Source: Oceanobacillus chungangensis
Lineage (GTDB): Bacteria > Bacillota > Bacilli > Bacillales > Amphibacillaceae
Length of the DNA stretch: 64,000 nucleotides
Direction: 5' to 3'
Assembly (NCBI RefSeq): GCF_003369565.1
Contig: NZ_PIOD01000005.1
Span: 62,001-126,000, forward strand
Positions 1 through 9,525 of the stretch are shown in pieces. The notes under the pieces were generated by a model. It was given only the letters and a program-made list of their open reading frames with translations, was not told where the DNA came from and did not search any database. A program made the position numbers and the translations under genes. Numbering within the stretch: position 1 is the first letter of the stretch; every line of letters begins with the position of its first letter.

Positions 1-73
1 AGAAGAACCTAGGTGAGGCTACAAAGCGCGAGCTCACCAGCTCTCTTAGGATGCGCGAAGTGTATTACTGGAG
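1..73. repeat. Dispersed palindromic repeat, copy A (cut by window edge)
   Basis: This is the right part of a repeat seen six times in the window (other copies near 4071, 21852, 34881, 42090 and 53882). It shares the blocks GGTGAGGCT, GCTCACCAGC and AAGTGTATT.CTGGAG with the complete copies. The core can fold because GGTGAG pairs with CTCACC. The left end lies outside the window. Positions 74-261 show nothing I can name. Confidence 0.75.
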
Positions 74-261
74 ATTAGTGACAAACTTGTTTCCCCTAAT
101 GAACTACAATACCGAAGAATCATTCTTCAAAATGATGTATAATATAATACTAGAAAACCAATCCTGTTAAGTATGAATAAGATAAATCGTTTCAAAAACA
201 AAAGTATGTCATTTACAATAGAGATAAGAAGTAATTGTGCTGTTCAAAAAGTAGGAGGATA

Positions 262-560
262 AAAAGGACCGCGTCGGCTTAGATTTGCAACGTCCTGGGA
301 CTGCGATTACTCGCCCCATCGGAAAGATTTGTTGCAACGCCGACACTAGCCTGTCCTGGGCGTCGAAAGTTCGAGGTGGCGTAGCTTTGACTAGCGGGCT
401 TCCACAGGAAGTGGTGACTTCTACGTTGTCCAAAGGATGTGGACGGCTTTAGTAGAAGTTCCTTGACTGTTTTAGCGTGAGCAAAGATCCTGCACACAGG
501 AAAAGCGTTTTTCTTTTCCAAGGAACGGAAAAGAAAGCCAACTAGAAACATCGATGTGTC
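262..560. repeat. Second, larger structured intergenic repeat element
   Basis: This GC-richer island between A/T-rich flanks has no convincing gene. It contains nested inverted repeats: GTCGGC near 273 and TGCAAC near 286 pair with GTTGCA near 331 and GCCGAC near 339. A second hairpin pairs ACTTCTAC near 417 with GTAGAAGT near 453. The phrase GTCCTGGG recurs. Short open frames on the minus strand are low-complexity by-products. It resembles a repeat I recall from other Bacillaceae intergenic regions; that memory is not verified here. It lies directly before the SNF2 helicase gene. Confidence 0.5.
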
Positions 561-612
561 ATTTTTACCGGAATTTTTAACGCTCTCTAATAGAAGGTAG
601 GTTGCTAGTATT

Positions 613-3600
613 TTGAAAAGACTTAGTGAAATGAATATCCAGAAATTATTTCCATCTATTATATATAAGCGCGGTTTAGAATATTTTAATCGAAAAAAGG
701 TGAATAATCTTTTATATGATATAAATAATCAGGTCTGGACGGCGACTGTTCAAGGATCTGAGAATTATTTTGTAGAAATTGACATGAAGGATTACGCGAA
801 CGGTTCAATTGATACATTTTGCGACTGTCCTGCTTTTGATACATTTGGATCGTGTAAGCATATTGCCGCTACACTGATCGGTATTGCGAACAAGGAATCA
901 AATAAAACCCCTGGATTTGCAAACTATGATTATCAACAAACGAATCGTTTCATCCAAGCACTCAGTTCCCTACGTACTCAAAATATGACAACCGACATAC
1001 TACCAGAGAAAGTGCCATTGCAAGTTGAATATTATTGCAAATGGTCTTATGACAGAAATTTATTGATTGAATTAAAGGCTGGGGAGAAGCACTGTTATGT
1101 AGTGAAGGATGCCTATGACTTTTTAGAAAATATTTTACAAGGAAATGAGCATTTCTTTACGAAGAAATTCACTTTTAATCCAGAAACCTATTATATCCTG
1201 CAACAGGACATGGAAATCTTTGAGATGCTTTATTCAATTAGAAACAATGAGAAAATATATAATGGTTATGATAGTTATCACATTCATCGGAATGTTAGTG
1301 ATAAACGAACGATTATTGTGCCGCCACTTATAGCTGAATCATTACTCGAAAAGCTTATTAATCGGGATTTTACTGTGGAGTCAAGCGGACATCTTTACCG
1401 CAACATTGCCATTGAGAAAGAAACCTTACCTTTTCAGTTTTTATTAACGAAAAGTGAGAATGATGAGTTAATGTTGCAGATGGATGAGGTAAAGGATGCA
1501 ACTTATTTTAAGGAATATGAAATGTTATTTCATCAAGGGATCTTCTATTTCCCGAAAAAAGAACAAATCCCGATTGTAGAGGAAGTCTCCCGTTTTGGCA
1601 TGGATGACCTGCGATTACCAATTACAAAAAAACAAGCGGACACTTTTATGTCTGAGGTTATACCTTCCTTAAGAAGGATCGGGAAAGTCGAAGCATCGGA
1701 AAAGGTAACAGAAGAGATAGTTCAGGTTCCACTAAAGGCGAAGCTATATTTAGAAGTGAAGGAAGACTGGATTATTGGCAAGCTGGAGTACCATTATGGC
1801 AGTCATTTAATCGATCCCTTTAGTGGCCGTAAGCAAGGGGATGTCATTATTATTCGGGATGTGGAAAAGGAACAACAGATCATGCAGCTAATTGAGCATG
1901 CTAATTTCCACTATAATGGCAAGGACCTTTATATAGAAGCGGATGAAGAAGAAATGTATGATTTTCTCTATTATGTAATGCCACTTCTTGATGATTATGT
2001 GGAGCTTTTCATGACGGCAGAAATTCATCATTTAATAGTGGAAAATGACCCAGCTCCAAGTACGAGTGTGCGATTGGAATCAACTACTAATTTGCTGGAA
2101 ATTGGTTTCAATATAGATGGTGTGGATGATTCAGAGATTAATAAAATTCTTGATGCCGTAATTGAGAAAAAGCGTTATTATCGCCTGCAAAGCGGGGCAC
2201 TCATGTCTTTGGAAGGGGAAGAGTTTGCTTCTATGCAGCAACTTTTCCGAGATATGGACATTAAGAAACAGGATTTACAGAATGGCAATGTTCAAGTTCC
2301 TGTTTATCGAGGTACACAGTTAGATGAACTAATCGATACGAAAAAGAATTATGACCCATCCTTCCGCAAGCTGCTACATCAGCTAAGGTCGCCTGAGGAA
2401 CAGGTCTATGAACTGCCAGATAATCTGAATGCATCACTTCGGAATTATCAAATCACGGGATTCCAGTGGTATAAATCATTAAGTCACTATCACTTAGGAG
2501 GAATTCTTGCAGATGATATGGGATTAGGTAAAACGTTACAAAGTATCGCCTATATCGCTTCGGAACCAAGTGGAAATGGTTGGCCGCATCTTATTGTGGC
2601 GCCTTCATCGGTTGTTTACAATTGGAAAAATGAATTTGAGAAATTTGTTCCTGATTTAAAGGTGGCTATTTTAACAGGTCAGCCTGCTGAGCGCCATCAA
2701 AAAATAGCCGAAAGCATGGATAAGGATGTGTGGATTACTTCCTATGCCACACTGCGTCAGGATATTGATATTTATCGTGAATTAACCTTCCAATCGTTTA
2801 TTTTGGATGAAGCACAATTTATCAAGAATTATGCAACAAAAACATCTAAGGCAATGCGGGAAATTAAAGCGACTCGTCGCTTCGCGCTTAGTGGGACACC
2901 GATTGAGAATACAATTGATGAGCTGTGGGCCATTTTCCAGGTTATATTACCCGGGCTTATGCCGAATCAGCGGGATTTTAAACAATTATCAAATGAAAAA
3001 ATTGCGATGCTAACGAGACCTTTTATTTTGCGACGTTTGAAAAAGGATGTATTACAAGAACTGCCAGAGAAGATAGAATCGGTAAGTGTGTCAGAGCTGA
3101 CGAAAGATCAAAAGGATTTGTATGTAGGTTACCTACGTCAAGTGCAACAAGAGGCGGCACAATCGATGCAGGAAAGTGGCTTTAATCGAAACCGAATGAA
3201 AATATTAGCTGGCTTAACACGCTTGCGACAAATATGTTGTCATCCATCTTTGTTTATTGAGAATTATCAGGGCGGATCAAGTAAGCTTGAACAATTGATG
3301 GATACTGTAAAGACCGCGCTTGAAAATGGCAAACGAATGCTGATTTTCTCACAGTTTACTAGTATGCATGAAATAATTATTGACCACTTGGCGAAAGAGG
3401 GGATTGATTATTTCTATCTAAATGGGTCAACTCCGGCTAAGGATCGAGTTGACATGAGTGAACGCTTTAATAATGGGGAGAAGAATATTTTCCTTATTTC
3501 ATTAAAGGCTGGTGGGACTGGACTGAATCTCACTGGTGCGGACACCGTTATTCTTTATGATTTATGGTGGAACCCCGCGGTTGAGGATCAAGCAACAGGT

Positions 3601-3789
3601 CGTGCCCATCGATTTGGTCAAAAGAACGTTGTGCAGGTCATTCGTCTCGTAACAGAAGGGACAATTGAAGAAAAAATTTATGAACTGCAGCAAAAGAAAC
3701 GTGAGCTTATCGACCAAGTAATCCAACCAGGAGAAACGATGTTGTCTTCCTTAAGTGAAGCGGATGTACGAGAACTATTGAGTATCTAA
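613..3789 (+). CDS. SWIM zinc-finger SNF2-family DNA helicase/ATPase
   Basis: Probable DNA-dependent ATPase of the Swi2/Snf2 group (YwqA-like), acting on DNA or protein-DNA complexes in the cytoplasm. The N-terminus carries a SWIM zinc motif, CxCxnCxH, at C70, C72, C81 and H83. The C-terminal half holds the two-lobe helicase: Walker A DDMGLGKT near residue 633, motif II DEAQ near 731, SGTPIEN near 759, and motif VI QATGRAHRFGQ near 992. At 1058 residues it has the usual length for bacterial SWIM-SNF2 proteins. The start is TTG with a GAAGGTAGG-like site about 12 bases upstream; an ATG at 631 is the alternative. It is a single-gene unit closed by a strong terminator. The family is certain; the exact cellular substrate is not known. 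Confidence 0.93.
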   Translation: MKRLSEMNIQKLFPSIIYKRGLEYFNRKKVNNLLYDINNQVWTATVQGSENYFVEIDMKDYANGSIDTFCDCPAFDTFGSCKHIAATLIGIANKESNKTPGFANYDYQQTNRFIQALSSLRTQNMTTDILPEKVPLQVEYYCKWSYDRNLLIELKAGEKHCYVVKDAYDFLENILQGNEHFFTKKFTFNPETYYILQQDMEIFEMLYSIRNNEKIYNGYDSYHIHRNVSDKRTIIVPPLIAESLLEKLINRDFTVESSGHLYRNIAIEKETLPFQFLLTKSENDELMLQMDEVKDATYFKEYEMLFHQGIFYFPKKEQIPIVEEVSRFGMDDLRLPITKKQADTFMSEVIPSLRRIGKVEASEKVTEEIVQVPLKAKLYLEVKEDWIIGKLEYHYGSHLIDPFSGRKQGDVIIIRDVEKEQQIMQLIEHANFHYNGKDLYIEADEEEMYDFLYYVMPLLDDYVELFMTAEIHHLIVENDPAPSTSVRLESTTNLLEIGFNIDGVDDSEINKILDAVIEKKRYYRLQSGALMSLEGEEFASMQQLFRDMDIKKQDLQNGNVQVPVYRGTQLDELIDTKKNYDPSFRKLLHQLRSPEEQVYELPDNLNASLRNYQITGFQWYKSLSHYHLGGILADDMGLGKTLQSIAYIASEPSGNGWPHLIVAPSSVVYNWKNEFEKFVPDLKVAILTGQPAERHQKIAESMDKDVWITSYATLRQDIDIYRELTFQSFILDEAQFIKNYATKTSKAMREIKATRRFALSGTPIENTIDELWAIFQVILPGLMPNQRDFKQLSNEKIAMLTRPFILRRLKKDVLQELPEKIESVSVSELTKDQKDLYVGYLRQVQQEAAQSMQESGFNRNRMKILAGLTRLRQICCHPSLFIENYQGGSSKLEQLMDTVKTALENGKRMLIFSQFTSMHEIIIDHLAKEGIDYFYLNGSTPAKDRVDMSERFNNGEKNIFLISLKAGGTGLNLTGADTVILYDLWWNPAVEDQATGRAHRFGQKNVVQVIRLVTEGTIEEKIYELQQKKRELIDQVIQPGETMLSSLSEADVRELLSI

Positions 3790-3793
3790 AAAT

Positions 3794-3827
3794 CGATACA
3801 CGGCCCCGAGTCGTGTATCGTTTTTTT
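3794..3827 (+). terminator. Rho-independent terminator of the SNF2 gene
   Basis: A perfect 9-bp stem CGATACACG / CGTGTATCG with a 9-base loop is followed by seven T. It begins four bases after the stop codon. Confidence 0.9.
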
Positions 3828-4070
3828 CATTGAGCTGTTTAACTGACATACCAAATAATCGATGATTACGATATAAGGAATAGTAATGTAATTTCCATAG
3901 CAGAGGTTGTGCACTTAGAGCAGCGTTTCAGCTCCTTTGTAAGAAAGTCAACTCTCAGCGATGCTATTCCCACTGGAACCTCATGTCTCCCGCTATAATC
4001 AACAGCCATTTGAGATGGAATATACTATCAATTTTATTAAAGAAGTAATAATGGTGTATCTCACAATCTC
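3828..4070. other. Non-coding stretch before repeat copy B
   Basis: No reading frame with a ribosome binding site and no clear hairpin or promoter pair was seen here. A short open frame from 3961 runs into the repeat and is not credible as a gene. Confidence 0.5.
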
Positions 4071-4190
4071 AGCGAAGGAAATACACGGAGACTACTGCGG
4101 GAGGAAAGGCCTCGGTGAGACTGCGAAGTGCGATAGCACAAGGAGGCTCACCAGCCGCCCGCGGAAAGCGTAGTGTATTTCTGCAGCGGC
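4071..4190. repeat. Dispersed palindromic repeat, copy B (complete)
   Basis: About 120 bp, bounded by the inverted ends GAAATACAC and GTGTATTTC. Inside are pairing blocks GCGGG / CCCGC and GGTGAG / CTCACC, with TGCGATAGCA at the tip, so the whole unit can form one long imperfect hairpin or cruciform. It lies between the converging SNF2 gene and the minus-strand regulator gene. Confidence 0.85.
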
Positions 4191-4257
4191 AGGACAGTCC
4201 GCCAATCATTACTCCTAACTATTACAGCTGCCAATGTGAGACAGACCTTCATAAAAG

Positions 4258-5541
4258 CTACTGATTCAACGTAAAGAGCTTTCTTGGTCGTCCTTTTACG
4301 TATGGTCTTTCTTCCCCTGAAACTCTTATGACCTCTCCTGAAAGAAGTTTATTAACCGTTCGTTCTGCACTTCGCTTTGTAACGTTATAATAAACAGCTA
4401 TATCATTTGAGGAAAACGGCTCATTATTACGTTTTGTTATAAAGTCGATAAAGTTATAGGATAATTCATTATTTAATCGTGCTTTATGGATAAGCGCTTG
4501 ATATAACTTGGATGTGTCGACATGCTTCTTAACTCCAATTGGTCCAATTAATTCCTCTCTTTCATTCATAATATAACTAATGCTTTTCTCCTCTAAGTTA
4601 CAGGCCTTTAAGGATAGCAGTGCATTTTCTTCAGCTTGCTCAGGTGATAATCCAAGACCAAAGCCAATGTTAAAGGGCAACTGCAATTCAATATTCAATT
4701 CATGAAGTAACGGGAAATCTCGATAGTGCCGGGTTAAGTTGTCCAATAAGCTCTTTGTGCCAACAATTGCAACATGATTGTTTGTATCAAAAACAGTTGC
4801 ATTGGTTTTCTTTGCAAAACGAGCGAATGCTTCCCTTATTTTGCCCATTTCACTTATAACGATATCCTTCTCATGAATTGCCTGTATTGAATCTTTAAGT
4901 GCTGCGTAGCCAATTATGATTTGGTTACTTGTCGTTTTATTAAACGTAATCACCGATACTGCTTTTATTATTGCTTGTTCTATATTTTTCGATGGAATCT
5001 GCATCATGCTAACTGGAATTCCTAATGAATGCAGTTTTTTTTCAACCATAATGCTTGAGGTTAAGACATGATTAATTTTCCCCTCTGTCCATAGGCTTAC
5101 GTGATGATCGAAAATGGCATCAAAATCGACAATAGTCTCTTTCTGATAGCTATATTGATACGTGTGCTTACTGTTGATATTTAATTCTTGTAGCATCGAA
5201 AGAATATTATCCTCTTCATTTGTATCAATTGAAAGTCGATTGGAAATATGTGGATAATGCTGCATTAAGTGATATACAGAGGATAGAATCGTATGTTCAT
5301 CCAATGCTACCTGTACTACTGGTAAACGTTTCTTTTCCATCCTCTCCTTCACATATAAATAGGAAATAGGGTCAGTAAATATGTAAATATCACAAATGAA
5401 TGCTTTCTTAATCAATTCCAATACTTCTATTTCTTCTTCATAGCGAAAGGGAAGGATTGTGATATTTTGCTTGTTCTCTATGATTTTTATTGCTCTTGTA
5501 ATTATCTCCGCTCTACCAAACATTGCGATTTTAATTCCCAT
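4258..5541 (-). CDS. Putative regulator: cyclase/GGDEF-like fold with C-terminal winged helix
   Basis: I do not recognise a named family for this 427-residue protein. The middle (about residues 205-320) has a helix followed by FGLGLSPEQAEENALLSLKAC near residue 292, which resembles the beta-hairpin region of GGDEF or GTP-cyclohydrolase-III folds but without a catalytic GGDEF motif. The C-terminus (about 355-427) looks like a winged helix: SSNDIAVYYNVTKRSAERTV, then a GRPRKLF tail. The N-terminus may be a Rossmann-like sensor. A role as ligand-responsive transcription factor is inferred. It starts with ATG preceded by AAAGGGG about 10 bases upstream. It is a lone minus-strand gene, upstream of and opposed to the first opp operon. 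Confidence 0.55.
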   Translation of the reverse strand: MGIKIAMFGRAEIITRAIKIIENKQNITILPFRYEEEIEVLELIKKAFICDIYIFTDPISYLYVKERMEKKRLPVVQVALDEHTILSSVYHLMQHYPHISNRLSIDTNEEDNILSMLQELNINSKHTYQYSYQKETIVDFDAIFDHHVSLWTEGKINHVLTSSIMVEKKLHSLGIPVSMMQIPSKNIEQAIIKAVSVITFNKTTSNQIIIGYAALKDSIQAIHEKDIVISEMGKIREAFARFAKKTNATVFDTNNHVAIVGTKSLLDNLTRHYRDFPLLHELNIELQLPFNIGFGLGLSPEQAEENALLSLKACNLEEKSISYIMNEREELIGPIGVKKHVDTSKLYQALIHKARLNNELSYNFIDFITKRNNEPFSSNDIAVYYNVTKRSAERTVNKLLSGEVIRVSGEERPYVKGRPRKLFTLNQ

Positions 5542-5955
5542 CTCTGCTCTGCCCCTTTACCGATAAATAGTGTATATAATCAACGGTCACTTTTGTAATA
5601 ATTAAATAATTCCTACTATCATATTGAATTTTCTTAATATTGTCAAGAAGCTAACTATAAATGTATGAAAATATGTTGAATTCACATATTTTCGGCATCT
5701 AAATTTTAATTGATACAGAGAAATGAAAGAGGTGGAATACGTGTCATTACTAGATCTTTCATTGGAATTTCAGTTTTTATGGAACATATTTCTTTCACGA
5801 AAATAAAGTGAAAGTTTTCCTATTTCAGTTCAAAATCAATCCAACAAAGGGCTGAATTGCTGGAATTGAATTTGCAAGCGCAGAAATACAGACATTATTA
5901 ACTGCTAGGGTAACTACAAAGGAAGTGGCAGTAGATGTAATTATCGTTAAATGCT
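5542..5955. other. Non-coding gap, possibly a decayed gene
   Basis: AAGAGGTGG near 5730 is followed by a GTG and a short frame that stops soon after. Broken frames continue to about 5953. This could be a gene remnant, but no family can be recognised, so it is not called a pseudogene. Confidence 0.3.
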
Positions 5956-5991
5956 AAAGAAACCTCTTTTTTGTTATAGAGAGGTTTCTTT
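5956..5991. terminator. Strong hairpin, possible terminator
   Basis: A perfect 12-bp stem AAAGAAACCTCT / AGAGGTTTCTTT has a 12-base loop. The 3' arm itself ends in TTT but no long T-run follows. It lies between the 123-residue membrane-protein gene and the regulator gene, both on the minus strand. Confidence 0.5.
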
Positions 5992-6053
5992 AATAGAAAG
6001 GCTAAGTTAAGTGAAGTTTGGTGCTGTGGTATTTTGAAAGCATCTCACACAGT

Positions 6054-6425
6054 TTAGTTTTCTAATAGATAGTAAATAACCATCAGGATTATCAAAATGA
6101 TTAATAAGGAAATCCCCTGGAATTTAATAAATCGGTAGAAATTCTCATTCTTTTTCTCTGAGGGTAAAGGTTTCTCTTTCCACTCCTCTAAATAATCAGG
6201 ATTCCTTGACATTACACTACGAAATCTTCTAAATCCAAACGTAATTCCATCAAAGAAAGCTCCTCGTTTAATATACATAAACAGTCCGATAACGATATAG
6301 AAAAATGAAATGTAAAATAAGGTATTAATAAAATCAGTGAAATTATATTGTTTTGAAAAAATGAGGAAAGCGATGGAGGCAAAAACTAAATTAATGGCTA
6401 AGTATAAATATTGATTATTTTTCAT
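6054..6425 (-). CDS. Small membrane protein, DUF3899-like
   Basis: This 123-residue protein has three hydrophobic segments, near residues 7-24, 34-51 and 105-120. Between the second and third is GAFFDGITFGFRRFRS, which I associate with the DUF3899 family of Firmicute membrane proteins. The function is unknown. The start is ATG with AGGTG eight bases upstream. It diverges from the first opp operon, with about 300 bp of promoter region between them. Confidence 0.65.
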   Translation of the reverse strand: MKNNQYLYLAINLVFASIAFLIFSKQYNFTDFINTLFYISFFYIVIGLFMYIKRGAFFDGITFGFRRFRSVMSRNPDYLEEWKEKPLPSEKKNENFYRFIKFQGISLLIILIILMVIYYLLEN

Positions 6426-6631
6426 ATTAATTCACCTATTGTTGTTGTGATTTTTCTTAATGATATTGAAATAATTGCAGTTATTCATGATGAACGTTAG
6501 TATACCATATCTCCTTTAAAATGTTGAATAGAAGTGATTTTGAAAATATTTCTAATTGATACTTAAGTCATATGCAAAGCGACATTATCCGACAAAAGTT
6601 TGCAGAAATTACTATGTTTTGTAAAAAACTT

Positions 6632-6660
6632 TTGCATTCTTGTTTAAATAGCGATATAAT
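6632..6660 (+). promoter_or_regulatory. SigA-type promoter of the first opp operon
   Basis: TTGCAT and TATAAT are separated by 17 bp, about 70 bp before the oppA start. The rest of the 6426-6734 gap is A/T-rich and must also hold the promoter of the divergent membrane-protein gene, which I could not place. Confidence 0.75.
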
Positions 6661-6734
6661 TCTCATTACAGGTTATTGAATAGCTTCTATATCTTGAATT
6701 TTCAGAAAAAAACAACTATGAGGAGGACAAAGAA

Positions 6735-8432
6735 ATGAAGCTTAAAAATTGGGCATTATTACTTGCCTTTGGTTTATTATTAAGTGTACTAGTTGCTTGT
6801 GGCAGCGGAGATGATAGCGCAAAAGACTCATCTGACAATGCAGCACAAGGGACAGAAAATACAGCAACAGACGGAGAAAAGGTACTTAATTTTGTTAATG
6901 GGGATACGATTCCGTCAATGGACCCATCTCTAGCAACTGATGAATTCGGCTTCCAGTTCTTAGGAACAACAATGGAAGGTTTATATCGTCTAGGTGAAAA
7001 TGCACAACCTCAAGAAGGTATTGCAATTGACCATGAAGTAAGTAAAGATGGTCTTACTTGGACATTTAACTTGCGTGAAGATGCAAAATGGTCAAATGGT
7101 GACCCTGTAACTGCACATGACTTTGTATATGCGTGGCAGCGCGCAGTAAATCCTGACACAGGTTCAGAATACGGTCCATACATGATGAACGGTGTTATCA
7201 AAAATGCAACAGCAATCAGCACGGGTGAAGCGCCAGTTGAAGACTTAGGTGTTAAAGCTGATGGCGACTACACATTAGTTGTTGAATTAGAAAACCCTAC
7301 AGCATACTTTGAATCATTAACAACATTTGGTACATTCTTACCATTAAATCAAAAATTTGTTGAGGAACAAGGCGATAAATTTGCTACAAGTTCTGATACA
7401 TTACTTGCTAACGGTCCATTCCTATTAGAAGACTGGGAAAGCACAAGCAACTCATGGAATCTTGTGAAAAATGACGATTACTGGGATGCAGATACAGTTC
7501 AATTAGACAAGATGACTTATGAAGTAGTTAAGAAACCACAAACTGGTGTCGATTTATACGAGGCAGGTACAGTAGACCGTGCGCCATTATCATCAGATCT
7601 TGTGGATCAATATGCAACACATGCAGACTATACAGTTGAACCACAAACATCTATTTTCTATTTGAAAATGAACCAAACGAGAAACGAAGCACTTGCTAAC
7701 ACGAATATCCGTGCAGCAATCAGCAAAGCATTTAATAAAGAAGCAATTGTTAATGAAATTCTAAACAATGGATCACTTGTTGCGAATGGTATTATTCCAG
7801 CTGACTTTGCTCGATTGCCAGAAGGTTCATCAGACGCTGGAAAGGATTTCCGCGAAGTTAGCGGTGACCTTGTAACATATGATCTTGAAAAAGCACAAGA
7901 ATACTGGGAAAAAGGTTTAGAAGAACTTGGAACAGATACAGTTGAACTTGAATTACTTGGTGATGATAGTGAAAGTGCTAAGGTAATGAGTGAGTATTTA
8001 GCGAATCAATTATCGACAAATCTTCCAGGTTTGACAGTAAAATTAAAAAACGTTCCATTTAAACAACGTCTTGATCTAGACACAAACATGGACTATGATC
8101 TTGTAGTTTCAGGTTGGGGTCCAGATTATCTTGATCCATATACTTTCTTAAACCTCTTCTTAACAGATGGTGAAAACAATAGAATGGGCTACTCAAACCC
8201 TGAATATGATGAATTAGTCAATGCAACGACAACAGATCTTGCAACTGACAATGTTGCACGATATGAAAACTTCCTAGCAGCTGAAAAAATTCTATTTGAA
8301 GATGCTGCAATTGCACCAATTTATCAAAAAGCAGTGGCACAATTAGTTTCACCAAAAGTACAAGGTGTTCTTGTAAATCCATTTGGTGCAACTTATGAAT
8401 ACAAATGGGCTAGTGTTGGTTCAGCAGAATAA
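6735..8432 (+). CDS. oppA: Peptide ABC transporter substrate-binding lipoprotein (opp operon 1)
   Basis: Extracellular lipoprotein that captures oligopeptides for the permease encoded downstream. Residues 1-21 are a lipoprotein signal peptide with lipobox LVAC, so C22 is the lipidated residue. A short D/S/N-rich linker precedes the SBP_bac_5 fold. The family features FNLREDAKWSNGDPVTA and YAWQRAVNPDTGS are present around residues 108-138. At 565 residues it is a normal length. The start follows a perfect GAGGAGG site. It is the first gene of oppABCDF, and a hairpin after it probably raises its level relative to the permease genes. It resembles the Listeria-type OppA more than the B. subtilis type, which is encoded by the second operon here. 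Peptide specificity cannot be read from the sequence. Confidence 0.92.
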   Translation: MKLKNWALLLAFGLLLSVLVACGSGDDSAKDSSDNAAQGTENTATDGEKVLNFVNGDTIPSMDPSLATDEFGFQFLGTTMEGLYRLGENAQPQEGIAIDHEVSKDGLTWTFNLREDAKWSNGDPVTAHDFVYAWQRAVNPDTGSEYGPYMMNGVIKNATAISTGEAPVEDLGVKADGDYTLVVELENPTAYFESLTTFGTFLPLNQKFVEEQGDKFATSSDTLLANGPFLLEDWESTSNSWNLVKNDDYWDADTVQLDKMTYEVVKKPQTGVDLYEAGTVDRAPLSSDLVDQYATHADYTVEPQTSIFYLKMNQTRNEALANTNIRAAISKAFNKEAIVNEILNNGSLVANGIIPADFARLPEGSSDAGKDFREVSGDLVTYDLEKAQEYWEKGLEELGTDTVELELLGDDSESAKVMSEYLANQLSTNLPGLTVKLKNVPFKQRLDLDTNMDYDLVVSGWGPDYLDPYTFLNLFLTDGENNRMGYSNPEYDELVNATTTDLATDNVARYENFLAAEKILFEDAAIAPIYQKAVAQLVSPKVQGVLVNPFGATYEYKWASVGSAE

Positions 8433-8473
8433 TTGATTAATATTTGCTAATCGAATAATATTGCTAATAATTG

Positions 8474-8520
8474 ACAAGAGAGTTTGCCTCTAAAAGAGTC
8501 ATGCTCTCTTGTTCCGTTTT
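8474..8520 (+). terminator. Intercistronic attenuator hairpin after oppA
   Basis: A 9-bp perfect stem ACAAGAGAG / CTCTCTTGT has a 21-base loop and is followed by TCCGTTTT. The weak T-tract suggests partial termination, the usual way binding-protein genes are expressed above their permease genes. Confidence 0.6.
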
Positions 8521-8594
8521 GATTCAAGAGACTTATAATAATGAAAATTTTGTTATCTTTATATTCACAAAATTATAATTTAGGAGGTGCTGGT

Positions 8595-9524
8595 ATGTTC
8601 CGCTATATACTACGACGGTTATTCTATATGTTAATTACACTATTCATTATCGCTACTGTTACATTCTTCCTTATGAAAATGCTGCCTGGTAGCCCGCTAA
8701 GCGCTGAAGATAAACTAAGTGAAGAACAAAAAGCCATCGTATTAGAAAAATACGGCTTAAATGACCCTGTACCAATTCAATATTTAAGGTATCTTGGTGG
8801 ATTAGTAAAAGGTGATTTAGGAGTTTCCTTTGCTTTTGATAACACGCCAGTAACAAAAATATTAATGGATCGTATGGGCCCTTCACTACAATTAGGATTT
8901 CAAGCATTATTGATTGGGTCATTTTTAGGAATAATCTTGGGATTAATTGCAGCGGTATTTCGTAACGGTGCTATCGATTATACCTCAACAATTTTCGCTG
9001 TGTTAGGATCATCCATCCCCAACTTTGTATTCGCTGGATTACTGCAATATGTATTTGCAGTTCAATTAAACTGGTTCCCTGTTGCATTATGGGGAGGATT
9101 CGAATATTCCATTCTGCCAACCATCGCATTAATGATTTTCCCGATGGCTACAGCTGCCCGGTTTATTCGAACAGAAATGGTAGAGGTTTTAAATTCTAAT
9201 TTTATACTTACTGCTCGTGCGAAAGGGATCAGTGAAACCGGAGTAGTATTCAGACATGGACTGCGTAACGGTTTAATTCCGCTGATTACAGTACTTGGCC
9301 CAATGGCAGTGAGTATGATAACGGGTTCCATGGTTATTGAGCAAATCTTTGCTATACCTGGAATTGGAGAGCAGTTTGTAACATCTGTTACTTTAAATGA
9401 TTATCCGACAATTATGGGAACAACATTATTATTTGCATTTCTATTTGTTGTTATCATCTTAATCATTGACCTCCTTTACGGATTAATCGATCCTAGAATA
9501 AGAGTTTCAGGAGGTAATAATTAA
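8595..9524 (+). CDS. oppB: Peptide ABC transporter permease OppB (operon 1)
   Basis: Inner-membrane permease of about 309 residues with six predicted helices and the binding-protein-dependent transport (EAA loop) motif near RAKGISETGV...HGLRNGLIP. It pairs with OppC to form the peptide channel. An in-frame ATG at 8541 is possible, but the ATG at 8595 is chosen because AGGAGGTG lies at ideal spacing just before it and the following FRYILRRL is the normal N-terminus of the family. The next gene begins two bases after the stop codon. Confidence 0.92.
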   Translation: MFRYILRRLFYMLITLFIIATVTFFLMKMLPGSPLSAEDKLSEEQKAIVLEKYGLNDPVPIQYLRYLGGLVKGDLGVSFAFDNTPVTKILMDRMGPSLQLGFQALLIGSFLGIILGLIAAVFRNGAIDYTSTIFAVLGSSIPNFVFAGLLQYVFAVQLNWFPVALWGGFEYSILPTIALMIFPMATAARFIRTEMVEVLNSNFILTARAKGISETGVVFRHGLRNGLIPLITVLGPMAVSMITGSMVIEQIFAIPGIGEQFVTSVTLNDYPTIMGTTLLFAFLFVVIILIIDLLYGLIDPRIRVSGGNN

Positions 9525-9525
9525 T

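Noticed and set aside
209-551. Two minus-strand open frames (74 and 90 codons)
   Set aside because: They lie in the structured repeat element, overlap each other in different frames and have no ribosome sites.
3961-4173. 70-codon plus-strand frame
   Set aside because: It runs into repeat copy B; the second half is the repeat read as protein.
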